DNA of 64,000 nucleotides, from positions 1 through 64,000 of the forward strand of contig NZ_JAFMST010000003.1 of the NCBI RefSeq assembly GCF_017916275.1, in the 5' to 3' direction. Below the pieces are notes generated by a model. That model did not search any database. It was not told where the DNA came from and saw only the letters and a program-made list of their open reading frames with translations. Of this stretch, positions 16,640-25,250 are shown piece after piece (the stretch's first letter is position 1; each line of letters opens with the position of its first letter). Origin of the DNA: Rubellimicrobium arenae (GTDB taxonomy: Bacteria > Pseudomonadota > Alphaproteobacteria > Rhodobacterales > Rhodobacteraceae). Both the position numbers and the translations under genes were made by a program.

Positions 16640-17833
16640 ATGCAGCGTATCGTGCTCGGGGCCCGTCCCGGCTGGCGGGAGAAGGCCAAGGCCGCCGGTT
16701 TCGGCTTCGCCGAGATGTACGGCGAGATCTACTGGGAGGAGGCGGAGGCCTACGAGTTCTCACTCCAGCAGATCGACGGCGATATTCTGGCCCCCGCGAC
16801 CGAGCTCCACGCGATGTGCCGCGAGGCCGTCGACCGGATCGTCCGCTCCGAGGAGCTGATGACGCGCCTGGCCATCCCGCGCGAGCATTGGGATCTGGTC
16901 GCAGGTTCCTGGCATGGGCGCGAGCCGGAGCTCTACGGCCGCTTCGACCTTGCCTATGACGGCCGGAGCCCGGCGAAGATGCTCGAATACAACGCCGACA
17001 CGCCGACGGCGCTTTATGAGACGGCTGCGTTCCAGTGGGAGTGGTTCGAGGACCAGATCGCCCGTGGCGTGCTTCCACCCGACGCCGACCAGTTCAACCG
17101 CGTCCATGAAGCACTCGTCGAACGGTTCCAGCAGATCCTGCCGCCAGGCACGGACATCCATTTCGGCGCCTGGATGGAGCACGTCGAGGACCATGCCACC
17201 GTGGAGCAACTGGCCTACGCCGCGCGCGAGGCGGGCCACGTCGCCTGGCCGGTCCATACGGGCAAGATCGGGCTCAGCGACCGAGGCCAGTTCGTCGACG
17301 AGGAGGGCCGGATCATCGGCACGCTCTTCCTGCTCTATCCTTGGGAGGACATGCTGCGCGACGACTTCGGGGATGCCATCGCGTCTTCGGGATGCCGCAT
17401 GATCGAACCAGCCTGGAAGGCCGTCGTGTCCAACAAGGGGCTGCTCCCTGTGCTCTGGCGACTGTTCGAGGGCCACCCGAACCTCTTGCCCGCCTTCTTC
17501 GAGGACGAAGTCGAGTCGGGCGATGCTCTTGTCGCCCGTTCGTCCGAACTGCTGGCCCGCGCCCATGTCCGAAAGCCCCTCTTTTCGCGCGAGGGCTCCA
17601 GCGTGCGTATCGTCGAGGATGGAAAGGTCACGGAGGCTGCCCAGGACAGGCGATATGACGAGAACCCAGTGATCGTGCAGGCCTACCACCCGCTCCCTGT
17701 CTTCGAGGGCAACAGACCGGTTCTCGGGGCCTGGATGGTCGGGGAGACCTGCGAAGGTCTCTGCATCCGAGAGGACACCACGCGCATTTCCTCCGATATG
17801 AGCCGGTTCAAGCCGCATTACATCGCCAGCTGA
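16640..17833 (+). CDS. ygiC: Glutathionylspermidine synthase-like ATP-grasp protein (YgiC type)
   Basis: A 397-aa protein of the glutathionylspermidine synthase (preATP-grasp) family. The N-terminus has the characteristic GFGFAEMYGEIYWEEAEAYE block, then LEYNADTPTALYETAAFQWEWF (substrate/ATP site region). The C-terminus has NPVIVQAYHPLPVFEGNRPV and GAWMVGETCEGLCIRED, as in YgiC/YjfC. It lacks the amidase domain of true GspS, so it is the stand-alone ligase type whose substrate is not settled. The gene precedes a YgiB-like gene by 10 nt, reproducing the ygiB-ygiC partnership of enterobacteria in reverse order. It is probably cytoplasmic. Confidence 0.88.
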   Translation: MQRIVLGARPGWREKAKAAGFGFAEMYGEIYWEEAEAYEFSLQQIDGDILAPATELHAMCREAVDRIVRSEELMTRLAIPREHWDLVAGSWHGREPELYGRFDLAYDGRSPAKMLEYNADTPTALYETAAFQWEWFEDQIARGVLPPDADQFNRVHEALVERFQQILPPGTDIHFGAWMEHVEDHATVEQLAYAAREAGHVAWPVHTGKIGLSDRGQFVDEEGRIIGTLFLLYPWEDMLRDDFGDAIASSGCRMIEPAWKAVVSNKGLLPVLWRLFEGHPNLLPAFFEDEVESGDALVARSSELLARAHVRKPLFSREGSSVRIVEDGKVTEAAQDRRYDENPVIVQAYHPLPVFEGNRPVLGAWMVGETCEGLCIREDTTRISSDMSRFKPHYIAS

Positions 17834-17843
17834 AGGACGCTTT

Positions 17844-18440
17844 ATGCCCGACACACCTCTCCGCCGCCGGCGACTTCGCTCGCGCACGGTTCCCACTGTA
17901 CTGATGGGCATGGCAGCTCTGACGCTCGCGGCATGCGAGGAGGATCCCGTCGTCCAGGCGCAGGCCTTCCCCGACCTGGCCTCCTGCATCGACGAGGCTG
18001 ACGAGGCCGATGCGGCCTTCACGGCCCAAGACTGCGAGACCGCCTTCCTGGCCGCTCAGGCGGCTCATCTGGAGAGCGCGCCGCGCTATGAGGATGAGGC
18101 GCTCTGCGAGGAGCAGCATGGGGGCGAGTGCATTGTCGAGGCCCGTCCGGGTGGATCGGTCTTCATGCCGATCCTGACGGGCTACCTGCTGGGTCGCGCG
18201 CTCTCGGGCGGCAGTGGTCTCCTGTCCCAACCTTTGGTGAGCCGCCCGGGCGGCTTTGCGACGGTCTCGGGCGACACACGGCTCAGCTCGAACGCCGGAG
18301 GGGCCGAGATGCGGGCGTCCGCGTTCCGCGCGGCCCCTTCGACCCGGCTTGCTCCTCCCATGTCGCGGGCGACGGTGGCGCGGACAGGAGGCTTCGGACA
18401 GACCCGCACCGCCATCGGCGGCCGCAGCGTGGGTGGCTGA
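17844..18440 (+). CDS. ygiB: DUF1190 (YgiB-like) lipoprotein-like exported protein
   Basis: A 198-aa protein. After a basic start a hydrophobic segment ends in LTLAACEED, a lipobox-like site (LAAC), so it is probably a lipoprotein. The DUF1190 pattern follows: DLASCIDEAD, AFTAQDCETAFLAAQAAHLE and AP-RYEDEALCEEQHG with paired Cys. The C-terminal third is Ser/Gly/Arg rich, a low-complexity tail common in YgiB. It sits 10 nt after the YgiC-like gene and is surely in the same operon. Its function is not known beyond the link to YgiC. Confidence 0.82.
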   Translation: MPDTPLRRRRLRSRTVPTVLMGMAALTLAACEEDPVVQAQAFPDLASCIDEADEADAAFTAQDCETAFLAAQAAHLESAPRYEDEALCEEQHGGECIVEARPGGSVFMPILTGYLLGRALSGGSGLLSQPLVSRPGGFATVSGDTRLSSNAGGAEMRASAFRAAPSTRLAPPMSRATVARTGGFGQTRTAIGGRSVGG

Positions 18441-19228
18441 GGCGCCACTTCGGGCCGGACGACCCTCGGAGCGTCAGGCCACGATCAATGGCTCAGGCCG
18501 TGCCTGGCGGTGTCCAGAACTGACCTCCTTTCCTACCGCCGGGTTCAGGAACACTGGCACCGCGAGAGGAGAGCCGATCACCCAGAGGTCCACCGTTCCA
18601 ACGACACGCCTTTATTGACCACCCTGATCGGAACGGCTTGGAAGCCCCACCGCGGCATGGATCAGTTCTTTGGGGCACATATCGGAGCAGTTGCGCTCCC
18701 AGGCCTCTGACCGGCGGCCTTCTTGCCCTCCCTCCAACTCCTGCCGCTTCGACCTGCCTCTGTGCGGGAGCGTCGAGCCGACTACCGAGTCGGGTGAGAA
18801 CGGGGCCATGATTTGACCCTGGGGCGCGGCCATGGAGGGCGCCCGGCACCCGGCGGACAACCTGGGCCAGGTCTTCGTGGTCCAGGCCAGTCAGATCGGC
18901 GATGGTTGCGGAAGCGAGATCTCCCTGCATTCAGGACTGCAGGCCCAGCCAAGCCGCAGCATCTGTCGAAAAGCCCTTGGTGGCTATGCCTTCGGGCCAA
19001 CACGTACCCTTTAAGGCGGCAACCACCGATCCTGTGCCCAGGTCGAAGCAGGGCAGGGTGAGAAGGGGAGGCCGCGACGCCTCCATGGCAGTGCCCCTTT
19101 GCGGGGCCCCCGACATCGTCGCGCCCCTGCACGAGGAGCAGACGGGGCGGATCGACGGCGGACCTGGCCTGCCCCTATCCGGACTACGCACTAGTCTACT
19201 GGTCCTCAGAAAGGCACGAGGAGGAACC
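18441..19228. other. No intact gene recognised
   Basis: About 790 bp upstream of the AraC-type gene holds only short frames. At 18512-18530 the text AGAACTGACCTCCTTTCC resembles the GAACTGACCCC repeats at the ends of the IS21 element at 6.4 kb, so an old IS21 scar is possible. No other signal stands out. Confidence 0.4.
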
Positions 19229-20113
19229 ATGGCCACGCGGGCTGGCGATGTACGACAGTGGGACGCCTACTCCCTGGAGCCTCGGATTCGGCTCGGGACG
19301 TCGCACCAGCCACTGGCCGTAGGGCTTTTCCAGGAGGTCGAGTACGGGCCCGAAGGGTCATGGGATGTCGAGACCCGCTGCCTTCATTTCGCCGCTCTCC
19401 TCACACCGGCACGTCACAGGCACGGTCCTCGACGCGCCGACCTGGTCAAGGTCGTTCCCAGCACGGCAGTCGCCAGGCCCGGCTAGGAGCTTCGGGGAGG
19501 CTGGGAGGGGCGGATGGTCGGCCGTCATCTCTTCGTGTCGATCGATGATGTCGCATGTCTCCTGGATGAGCCGATCGACAACTTCGGCGCGTTCGCCATC
19601 CATGAATTCACGCGGGAGCGGGAGACCGGCCAAAGCGATGCCGTGGTCGAGCATCTCCTGCATCTGATCTCGCAAGACCTGAGTGAAGGCTCGCCGACAG
19701 GTTACACCTTCATCGAGCACATCGTCGGCGCCTTGGTCGCGCATGTGCGTGGACCCCGTCCCACGATCTACGGGAGTTCCTCGCGGCGGGGTTCGTCCGG
19801 TCAGGTCCTGGCGCACCGAGCCGCATCCCTGATCGCTTCGAAGCTGGAAACCAAGCTGCTGCTGGGCGACATTGCCAAGGAACTTGGTGTCAGCGTTCCT
19901 TACCTGTGCCGGACCTTCAAGCAGTCTGAGGGCTGCTCGCTTCATCACTATATCGTCCGCCAACGGATCGAGCGCGCGAAATGGCTGCTCCGGCACTCGC
20001 GCCGGCCCCTCTCGGAGGTGGGTTATGCGTCCGGGTTCAGCGACCAGAGTCAGTTCTCGAAAACGTTCCTCAAGATCGCCGGAACGACGCCCTCGAAGTT
20101 CCGGGACGGCTGA
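19229..20113 (+). pseudogene. AraC-family regulator interrupted by one in-frame amber codon
   Basis: An ATG at 19229 with a strong GAGGAGGAA site starts MATRAGDVRQWDAYSLEPRI and runs to a TAG at 19484-19486 (AVARPG-stop). The same frame continues ELRGGWEGRMVGRHLFVSID to a normal AraC C-terminus at 20113. That end has two helix-turn-helix motifs (LLLGDIAKELGVSVPYLCRTF and RPLSEVGYASGFSDQSQFSKTF). Together they make 294 residues, the usual length, so the only visible lesion is the stop. A shorter 199-aa product from ATG 19514 would keep the DNA-binding half but has a weak start. Targets are unknown; the SGNH gene downstream is one candidate. Confidence 0.75.
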
Positions 20114-20342
20114 GGCCCGCCAGTCATCTCGAAGAAGCGGCAAGTTGCCAAAGGGGAGCTCCGCGCGGGCCTGGGCAAATTTCGCCAAGCGATCGTGCAA
20201 GAAACGCCAATACAGGCTCGCAATCACCGCTCTCTAATCGCTGGTGTGGCTGGCCACCTCCGTCGCGCCGCTCGTCCGGGCCTGACGCGCTTCAACAGGA
20301 TGGGGTCACGGACCACGCCAAGCTGCAACGGGAGGATCATCC

Positions 20343-21317
20343 ATGACCAGACGGGCTCTCTCACCTGCCATATTGGCCGTCGCGCTGGCGCCCCTGGCGG
20401 CGCCGCAAGCCTCGGCTGCGACATTCGACACGGTCTATATCTTCGGGGACAGCTTCTCCGACACGGGCGCCGGATTTCCACTGACGAACGGAGACACGGC
20501 GGCGTCGTATCTGGCAGAGCGGATCGGCAGTGAACTGTCGCTGCCCGATGATCCCAATCCGGGCACCAACTCGATCAACTTCGCCGAAAGCGGAGCGCGC
20601 GTGGGAGTGGAAACCGCAGGCGGTCCCAAGAGCCTGACGAACCAGGTCAGGAACCTTGTCCAACTGGTGTCGGAGGGAGCAGCAAGCTTCGACCCCTCCG
20701 ATACCCTGTTCTTCCTGTCCGGCGGTCTCAACGATCACGAGCTTTCGCCGGCCGAGGACGTTGTGGCGGCCTATGCCGCCCAGGTGCAGGACCTCGTCGC
20801 CGTCGGGGCGAAGTACATCCAGATCGCGCTCCTGCCGCGCGAGGTGCCAGCCTTCACCGACAGCGCGGACTTCCTGAACCCCGCCTACCGCGACCTCGTC
20901 CCCAAGCTCGCCGCCCTGTATCCCGACGTGAACATCGGTCTGAGCGATTGGGGCACCTATTACGACGACATTCTTCTGAACCCGGACAGGTACGGCATCA
21001 CGAACACCACCGATCCTTGCCTGCCTTGGATGGACCCCGACGGAGTCGTCTGCGAGAACCCGGAAGAGTACTTCTACTACTGGATCGTGCATCCCTCGGA
21101 CGCGGCGCACCGGATCGTGGGCGAGCAGCTTTACCGGGACACGCTGGCGATCGAGCCGTCACCGATACCCCTTCCTGCATCCCTGTCCCTGCTTGGCATG
21201 GGGGTGCTGGCGCTGGGAGGAGTGCGGCGGGCCAAGGCGAAACGGCAAGGGCGCTATGACCTGCAGCTTCCCACAGAGGGGGAGGGCGCCTGCCGCTCTC
21301 CAGGGGACGCTGAGTGA
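20343..21317 (+). CDS. Secreted SGNH/GDSL hydrolase with VPLPA-CTERM-type tail
   Basis: A 324-aa protein. The signal peptide ends near PQASAA. Block I is FGDSFSDTG with the nucleophile Ser, block III GGLNDHE supplies Asn, and block V HPSDAAHRIVG gives the Asp-His pair. This is the thermolabile-hemolysin/lipase subgroup of GDSL esterases. Near the C-terminus, IPLPASLSLLGMGVLALGG followed by VRRAKAKR is a VPLPA-CTERM-like sorting signal (motif, one transmembrane helix, basic end). A further 20 residues follow, a longer tail than usual. The start at 20343 follows GGGAGGATC. The protein is likely exported and processed by an exosortase encoded elsewhere. Confidence 0.88.
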   Translation: MTRRALSPAILAVALAPLAAPQASAATFDTVYIFGDSFSDTGAGFPLTNGDTAASYLAERIGSELSLPDDPNPGTNSINFAESGARVGVETAGGPKSLTNQVRNLVQLVSEGAASFDPSDTLFFLSGGLNDHELSPAEDVVAAYAAQVQDLVAVGAKYIQIALLPREVPAFTDSADFLNPAYRDLVPKLAALYPDVNIGLSDWGTYYDDILLNPDRYGITNTTDPCLPWMDPDGVVCENPEEYFYYWIVHPSDAAHRIVGEQLYRDTLAIEPSPIPLPASLSLLGMGVLALGGVRRAKAKRQGRYDLQLPTEGEGACRSPGDAE

Positions 21318-21662
21318 CTGCGGGCCGCGGCAGCGGCTCGGATCCTGAACTGCGAAGGCAGGGCCGCTTTCATTTTGAGCCCGCCCTTGGCCCCGCTACG
21401 TTCCAGGCCCTTTCCCGGCACAACCTGCTTGGCGGTGCCGGGGTCTCGCCCCAGATGATCCATTGTGCCGTGACGTCATACGAGCGCGTCCCGTTCTTGC
21501 TCCGGAACCTGGACGACCTCCTGGGCGAGCGGGCAGCAAGGTGAGAGCCACGCACAACACGGTGAGCATGTCCCGCTTGGCCCTACGGGCTTGTGTCCAT
21601 CGAAGATGGCCAGCCGCATCGATCCGGGATGGGGCTGGCCTTCCGTTGTCCGGCACGACGCC
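21318..21662. other. IS6 remnant and no intact gene
   Basis: The 345 bp between the SGNH gene and the RbsA-like stop contain a plus-strand IS6 fragment (21450-21544) and nothing else I recognise. Confidence 0.5.
21450..21544 (+). pseudogene. IS6-family transposase N-terminal remnant
   Basis: PQMIHCAVTSYERVPFLLRN continues into LDDLLGERAAR and a stop. It matches EIIRLAVMMYERFPLSLRNVEDPLHERG of the IS6 transposase at 5.9 kb. The rest of the element is missing. Confidence 0.6.
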
Positions 21663-23162
21663 CTACGCGTGGCGCGTAAAGGCGTGTCGCAGGATCGTCT
21701 CCTCGCTCATCTCGTCGCGATCCAGGATCGCCACCTGCTCGCCGGCCGACATGACAAGGCATCGGTCGGCGATGGCCAGGATCTCGGTCAGTTCGGATGA
21801 GGCCACGATCAGCGAGAGGCCCTCTCGGGCAAGCTGGTGGATGATGTCGTAGATGTCCGCCTTGGCGCCGACATCGACGCCATGGGTCGGCTCGTCGAGC
21901 AGGAGCAGCCTCGGCTTGGCCTCCATCGCCCGCGCGAAGATGGCCTTCTGCTGGTTGCCCCCCGAAAGCGTGGTGATCGCCTGCTGAGCGGAATGCATCC
22001 GGATGCCTAGATCTGAAGAAAGGCGGTCCGTCTCCTCGCGCTCCTGACCCGCACGCACGAAGCCCATCGGCGAAAGCCGCGCCAGGGATGATGCGCTGAT
22101 GTTGCGGCGAACCGAGTGGGTCGGGAAGATGCCTCGGGTCTTGCGGCCTTCCGGGACCAGCGTGATGCCCGCCGCCACGGCCGCCGCGACCGATCCCAGA
22201 ACGATGGGGGTTCCGTCGATCTCGACCGAGCCGCCCTTGTGGGGCCTAAAGCCGTAAAGGGTCTCCAGGAACTCGGTCCGGCCCGAGCCGAGGAGACCGA
22301 AGAGACCCACGACCTCGCCAGGGGCGACATCGAGGCTGATCGGAGCCAGATGCGTTCCATCCGTGAGGCCCTGGATGCGAGCGCGTGGCTGTGCCCCGGC
22401 GCCCGGTCGTCCGCCGCCGCGATAGGCGAACAGGGCCTCCCGCCCGACCATGTGCCGGATCAGTTCGTCCCGCGAGGTCTCCCGGGCCGATTGATCGCTC
22501 ACGAGACGGCCGTCGCGCAGGACGACGATGCGGTCGCAGTTCGCCAGCGCTTCTTCGATGCGGTGCGTGATGAAGATGACGGAGGTCCCCGCGCGCGCGA
22601 GGTCGCGCACCAGCGCGAAGAGGCGTCCCGCCTCGGCCGGGGTGAGGGAGGAGGTGGGCTCGTCGAGGATGAGGAGGCGCGGCCGGGTGACCATGGCCTT
22701 GGCGATCTCGACGAGTTGCTGCTCCCCGGCTCGAAGATGACTGACCGCGAGGCCGGGGTCCACGTCGCCCAGGCCAACGGCCTCGAGGAGGGTGCGGGCG
22801 CGGCTCCGCATGGCCTTGCGGTCCACGAAGCCCGAGCGCCGGGACAGGTAGTTCCCCAGGAACAGGTTCTCGGCAACGCTGAGCGAAGGCGCCAGCGAAA
22901 GCTCCTGATGAACGAAGCGGATCCCGGAGGCGATGCCCTGGGCGACACTCCCCGGAGCGAAGGCCGCCCCGTCGAGCTCCATCCGGCCGCCGTCGGGCCG
23001 GTGGCGGCCCGAAACGACGTTCATGAGGGTCGATTTCCCGGCCCCGTTCTCGCCCAGCAGGCCGACGACCTGACCGGGCTCGATGACGAGGTCGATGCCC
23101 GTCAGAACCTGAACGGGTCCGAAGGACTTGCTGATGCCGGACAGCGCGATGAGTGGGGTCAT
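21663..23162 (-). CDS. Sugar ABC transporter ATP-binding protein (RbsA/MglA type)
   Basis: A 499-aa protein with two fused ABC domains. Domain 1 has Walker A GENGAGKST (near residue 37), signature LRAGEQQLVEIAKAM and Walker B LLILDEPTSSL. Domain 2 has the degenerate P-loop GLLGSGRTEFLE typical of RbsA, with signature LSGGNQQKAIFARAM and LLLLDEPTHGVDVGAKADIY. It energises import of a monosaccharide with the permease and binding protein encoded upstream. The start ATG at 23162 lies after a strong intergenic hairpin. The gene is last in a minus-strand operon in the order permease, binding protein, ATPase. Confidence 0.93.
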   Translation of the reverse strand: MTPLIALSGISKSFGPVQVLTGIDLVIEPGQVVGLLGENGAGKSTLMNVVSGRHRPDGGRMELDGAAFAPGSVAQGIASGIRFVHQELSLAPSLSVAENLFLGNYLSRRSGFVDRKAMRSRARTLLEAVGLGDVDPGLAVSHLRAGEQQLVEIAKAMVTRPRLLILDEPTSSLTPAEAGRLFALVRDLARAGTSVIFITHRIEEALANCDRIVVLRDGRLVSDQSARETSRDELIRHMVGREALFAYRGGGRPGAGAQPRARIQGLTDGTHLAPISLDVAPGEVVGLFGLLGSGRTEFLETLYGFRPHKGGSVEIDGTPIVLGSVAAAVAAGITLVPEGRKTRGIFPTHSVRRNISASSLARLSPMGFVRAGQEREETDRLSSDLGIRMHSAQQAITTLSGGNQQKAIFARAMEAKPRLLLLDEPTHGVDVGAKADIYDIIHQLAREGLSLIVASSELTEILAIADRCLVMSAGEQVAILDRDEMSEETILRHAFTRHA

Positions 23163-23172
23163 GGGTGGGATG

Positions 23173-23206
23173 GCCCGGCCTGTGCCCTCGAGGGCCTAGG
23201 CCGGGC
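23173..23206 (-). promoter_or_regulatory. Intercistronic hairpin after ribose-type binding-protein gene
   Basis: GCCCGGCCT / AGGCCGGGC arms (9 bp) enclose an inner palindrome GCCCTCGAGGGC. The structure begins 10 nt past the binding-protein stop and ends 10 nt before the ATPase start. As at 2694-2722, it follows the binding-protein gene and likely stabilises that mRNA or limits read-through. Confidence 0.6.
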
Positions 23207-23215
23207 GCTGCGTCC

Positions 23216-24193
23216 TCAGTTCGTGGAGGTGAGGAGGTTGCCCTCGACGGGGCGGACCTTCTCGGACGGAGCTTCGCCGGTCACGAGATAATTGTAGAGC
23301 GTCACGGTCCCGTCGAAGGCCTGCGTGAAGGGCGCCTGGTCGAGGAGGCCCACCATCTCGCCGGATTCCAGGTAGGCCATGTTGTCAGGGGTGTGGTCGA
23401 AGCCCACCACGCCGACCTTGCCGGTCAGTCCGAGGTCCTGCACCGCGCGCGCTGCGCCGAAGGGTCCGCCTGCGGTCACGTAGACCATCTTCAGGTCCGG
23501 GTTGGCGGTCATCATGTCCTGCACCTGGGAATAGGCCAGCTCGGCCTTGTCCTGGTTCTCGAAGGGGCCGACGATCTCGATGTTCGGGCAGGCCTCGGCC
23601 AGGTATTCGGTCGCGCCGGTCATCCGGTCGTTGTGCTGAACCGCGCCGAAATAGCCGGTGATGACGCCCAGCTTGCCCTCGCAGCCCATCCTCTCGCCGA
23701 TGAACTCGCCGATCTGGCGGCCAGCGGCCTTGGCGTTCTGGCCGATGAACTGGATCCGGTCGGATTCGACGTTGCCTTCGGCGATGATGTTGAGGACGGG
23801 GACGCCCGCCGCGACCGCTTCGTTGATCGCGCGCTCGGTGCCGTCGAAGATCGGGACCGTGACGATCCCGTTGTAGCCCTGGGCCACCGCGCTCTCGATG
23901 CCGGCCACGACGGCTTCCGGCGTCAGCGCGTCGCCGAGGTCGATGTAGTCGACCGTCACGTCGCGACCGCCAAGGTAGTCCTTGGCGGCGTTCGCGCCTT
24001 CGGTCACCGGGATCCAGAAGGGGTTGTTCTGGAAGGCCATGAAGGCGATGCGAAGGGGGCCCTTGGTGTTCTCCACCGCCTGCACGGTCGCACCTTCGGG
24101 CAGGTCCTGCGCAAAGGCCGCCGGAGCCGCGGCCCCGAGCGCGGCCAGCACCGCCAGCCCCGAGGCCACGTTGCGCCGAGTCCAGTTCATCAT
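23216..24193 (-). CDS. Sugar ABC transporter substrate-binding protein (RbsB-like)
   Basis: A 325-aa periplasmic protein of the Peripla_BP_4 group. The signal peptide ends at APAAFAQD. The ligand-binding core begins LRIAFMAFQNNPFWIPVTEG, with IVTVPIFDGTERAINEAVAAGVPV and GVVGFDHTPDNMAYLESGEM, as in ribose/xylose/allose binders. It starts at the first of two ATG codons (24193). It lies between the permease and the ATPase genes. The exact sugar is not known. Confidence 0.92.
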   Translation of the reverse strand: MMNWTRRNVASGLAVLAALGAAAPAAFAQDLPEGATVQAVENTKGPLRIAFMAFQNNPFWIPVTEGANAAKDYLGGRDVTVDYIDLGDALTPEAVVAGIESAVAQGYNGIVTVPIFDGTERAINEAVAAGVPVLNIIAEGNVESDRIQFIGQNAKAAGRQIGEFIGERMGCEGKLGVITGYFGAVQHNDRMTGATEYLAEACPNIEIVGPFENQDKAELAYSQVQDMMTANPDLKMVYVTAGGPFGAARAVQDLGLTGKVGVVGFDHTPDNMAYLESGEMVGLLDQAPFTQAFDGTVTLYNYLVTGEAPSEKVRPVEGNLLTSTN

Positions 24194-24224
24194 GGTCGTT
24201 CTCCTCCCTGATTGGAGGCGAGGT

Positions 24225-25226
24225 TCAATCCTCGCGTCCGCGTCTGACGCCGTCGATGCCGACGGCGAGAATTATGACGAGCCCCTTGGTCACCACCTGC
24301 CAGTGGGAGGAAACACCCAGAAGCACGAAGGCATTCCCGAGGAGCGCCATGAGAAGCGCCCCAAGCAGGACGCCGGGGATCGAGCCGCGCCCGCCCGAGA
24401 GGGCTGTGCCCCCCAGGATCACGGCGGCGATCACGTCAAGCTCGTAGCCGCGCCCCAGGTCCGGCCCGGCGCTGCCCAGCGTTCCCGCCAGGATCAGGCC
24501 GCCAAGGCCGGCGACGACCCCGGACAGGACGAACACGAGAAGCCGCGTCCCGTCCACGTCGATGCCGGCCAAGCGGGCCGCGGTCGGGTTGTCTCCGGTG
24601 GCGAAGATGTTCCGGCCCCAACGGGTGCGCGTGGCGAAAACGAAGAACACCACCGCCAGGAGCAACATCAGGATCAGCTGCACCGGAACCGATCCGACGC
24701 GCGCTGCCCCGAACCACGACGCCCATCCGGTGAAGCTGATGGGGATGCCACCCGTGATGAGGAGCGCGATGCCCCGTGCGACCGAAAGGGTGCCCAGGGT
24801 GACGATGAACGGATTGATGTGGAGCCGGGTGTAAAGGAGTCCGTTGACGAGCCCTACGGCCAAGCCGGTCCCTATGGCCGCGCCGATGCCGAAGGCTTGC
24901 AGGCCGGTGGCTTGGGCGGTGGCTGCCGCGGCCACCGCCGAAAGGCCGATCACCGACCCCACCGACAGGTCGATTCCGCGCGCGATGATGACCAATGCCT
25001 GCCCGAGCGCGACGATCGCCACCACCGAGGCCTGGCGTCCGACGTTCAGGAGGTTGCGGCTCGTCAGGAAGTTCTCGTTGGCGAAGGTCATGAACACGAC
25101 CACCACAAGCAGGAGCAGCGCGACCGAGGTCTCGCGCTGGCCTGCGAGGCGACGCAGGGCTGATGATCCCGCGGAGGTGGCCGAGGGTCGAGTCCCTGGG
25201 GTCGGCTTAGCGTGCGGCATCTGCAT
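24225..25226 (-). CDS. Sugar ABC transporter permease (RbsC-like)
   Basis: A 333-aa inner-membrane protein with about nine to ten transmembrane segments. It has FANENFLTSRNLLNVGRQAS, IDLSVGSVIGLSAVAAA and ALSGGRGSIPGVLLGALLMALLGN, the conserved blocks of BPD_transp_2 permeases. The start ATG at 25226 was chosen because AGGAACG precedes it and the alternative at 25250 adds only eight residues. It is the first gene of the operon. The ~350 bp upstream is AT-richer around 25590-25640 (minus-strand TTGACAACGCC), a possible promoter area. Confidence 0.9.
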   Translation of the reverse strand: MQMPHAKPTPGTRPSATSAGSSALRRLAGQRETSVALLLLVVVVFMTFANENFLTSRNLLNVGRQASVVAIVALGQALVIIARGIDLSVGSVIGLSAVAAAATAQATGLQAFGIGAAIGTGLAVGLVNGLLYTRLHINPFIVTLGTLSVARGIALLITGGIPISFTGWASWFGAARVGSVPVQLILMLLLAVVFFVFATRTRWGRNIFATGDNPTAARLAGIDVDGTRLLVFVLSGVVAGLGGLILAGTLGSAGPDLGRGYELDVIAAVILGGTALSGGRGSIPGVLLGALLMALLGNAFVLLGVSSHWQVVTKGLVIILAVGIDGVRRGRED

Positions 25227-25250
25227 GGGCAGTTCGTTCCTCAAGTCCAT

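Noticed and set aside
18902-19228. Extension of the AraC frame upstream of 19229
   Set aside because: The strong ribosome site and start of family-like sequence are at 19229; upstream codons are not conserved-looking.
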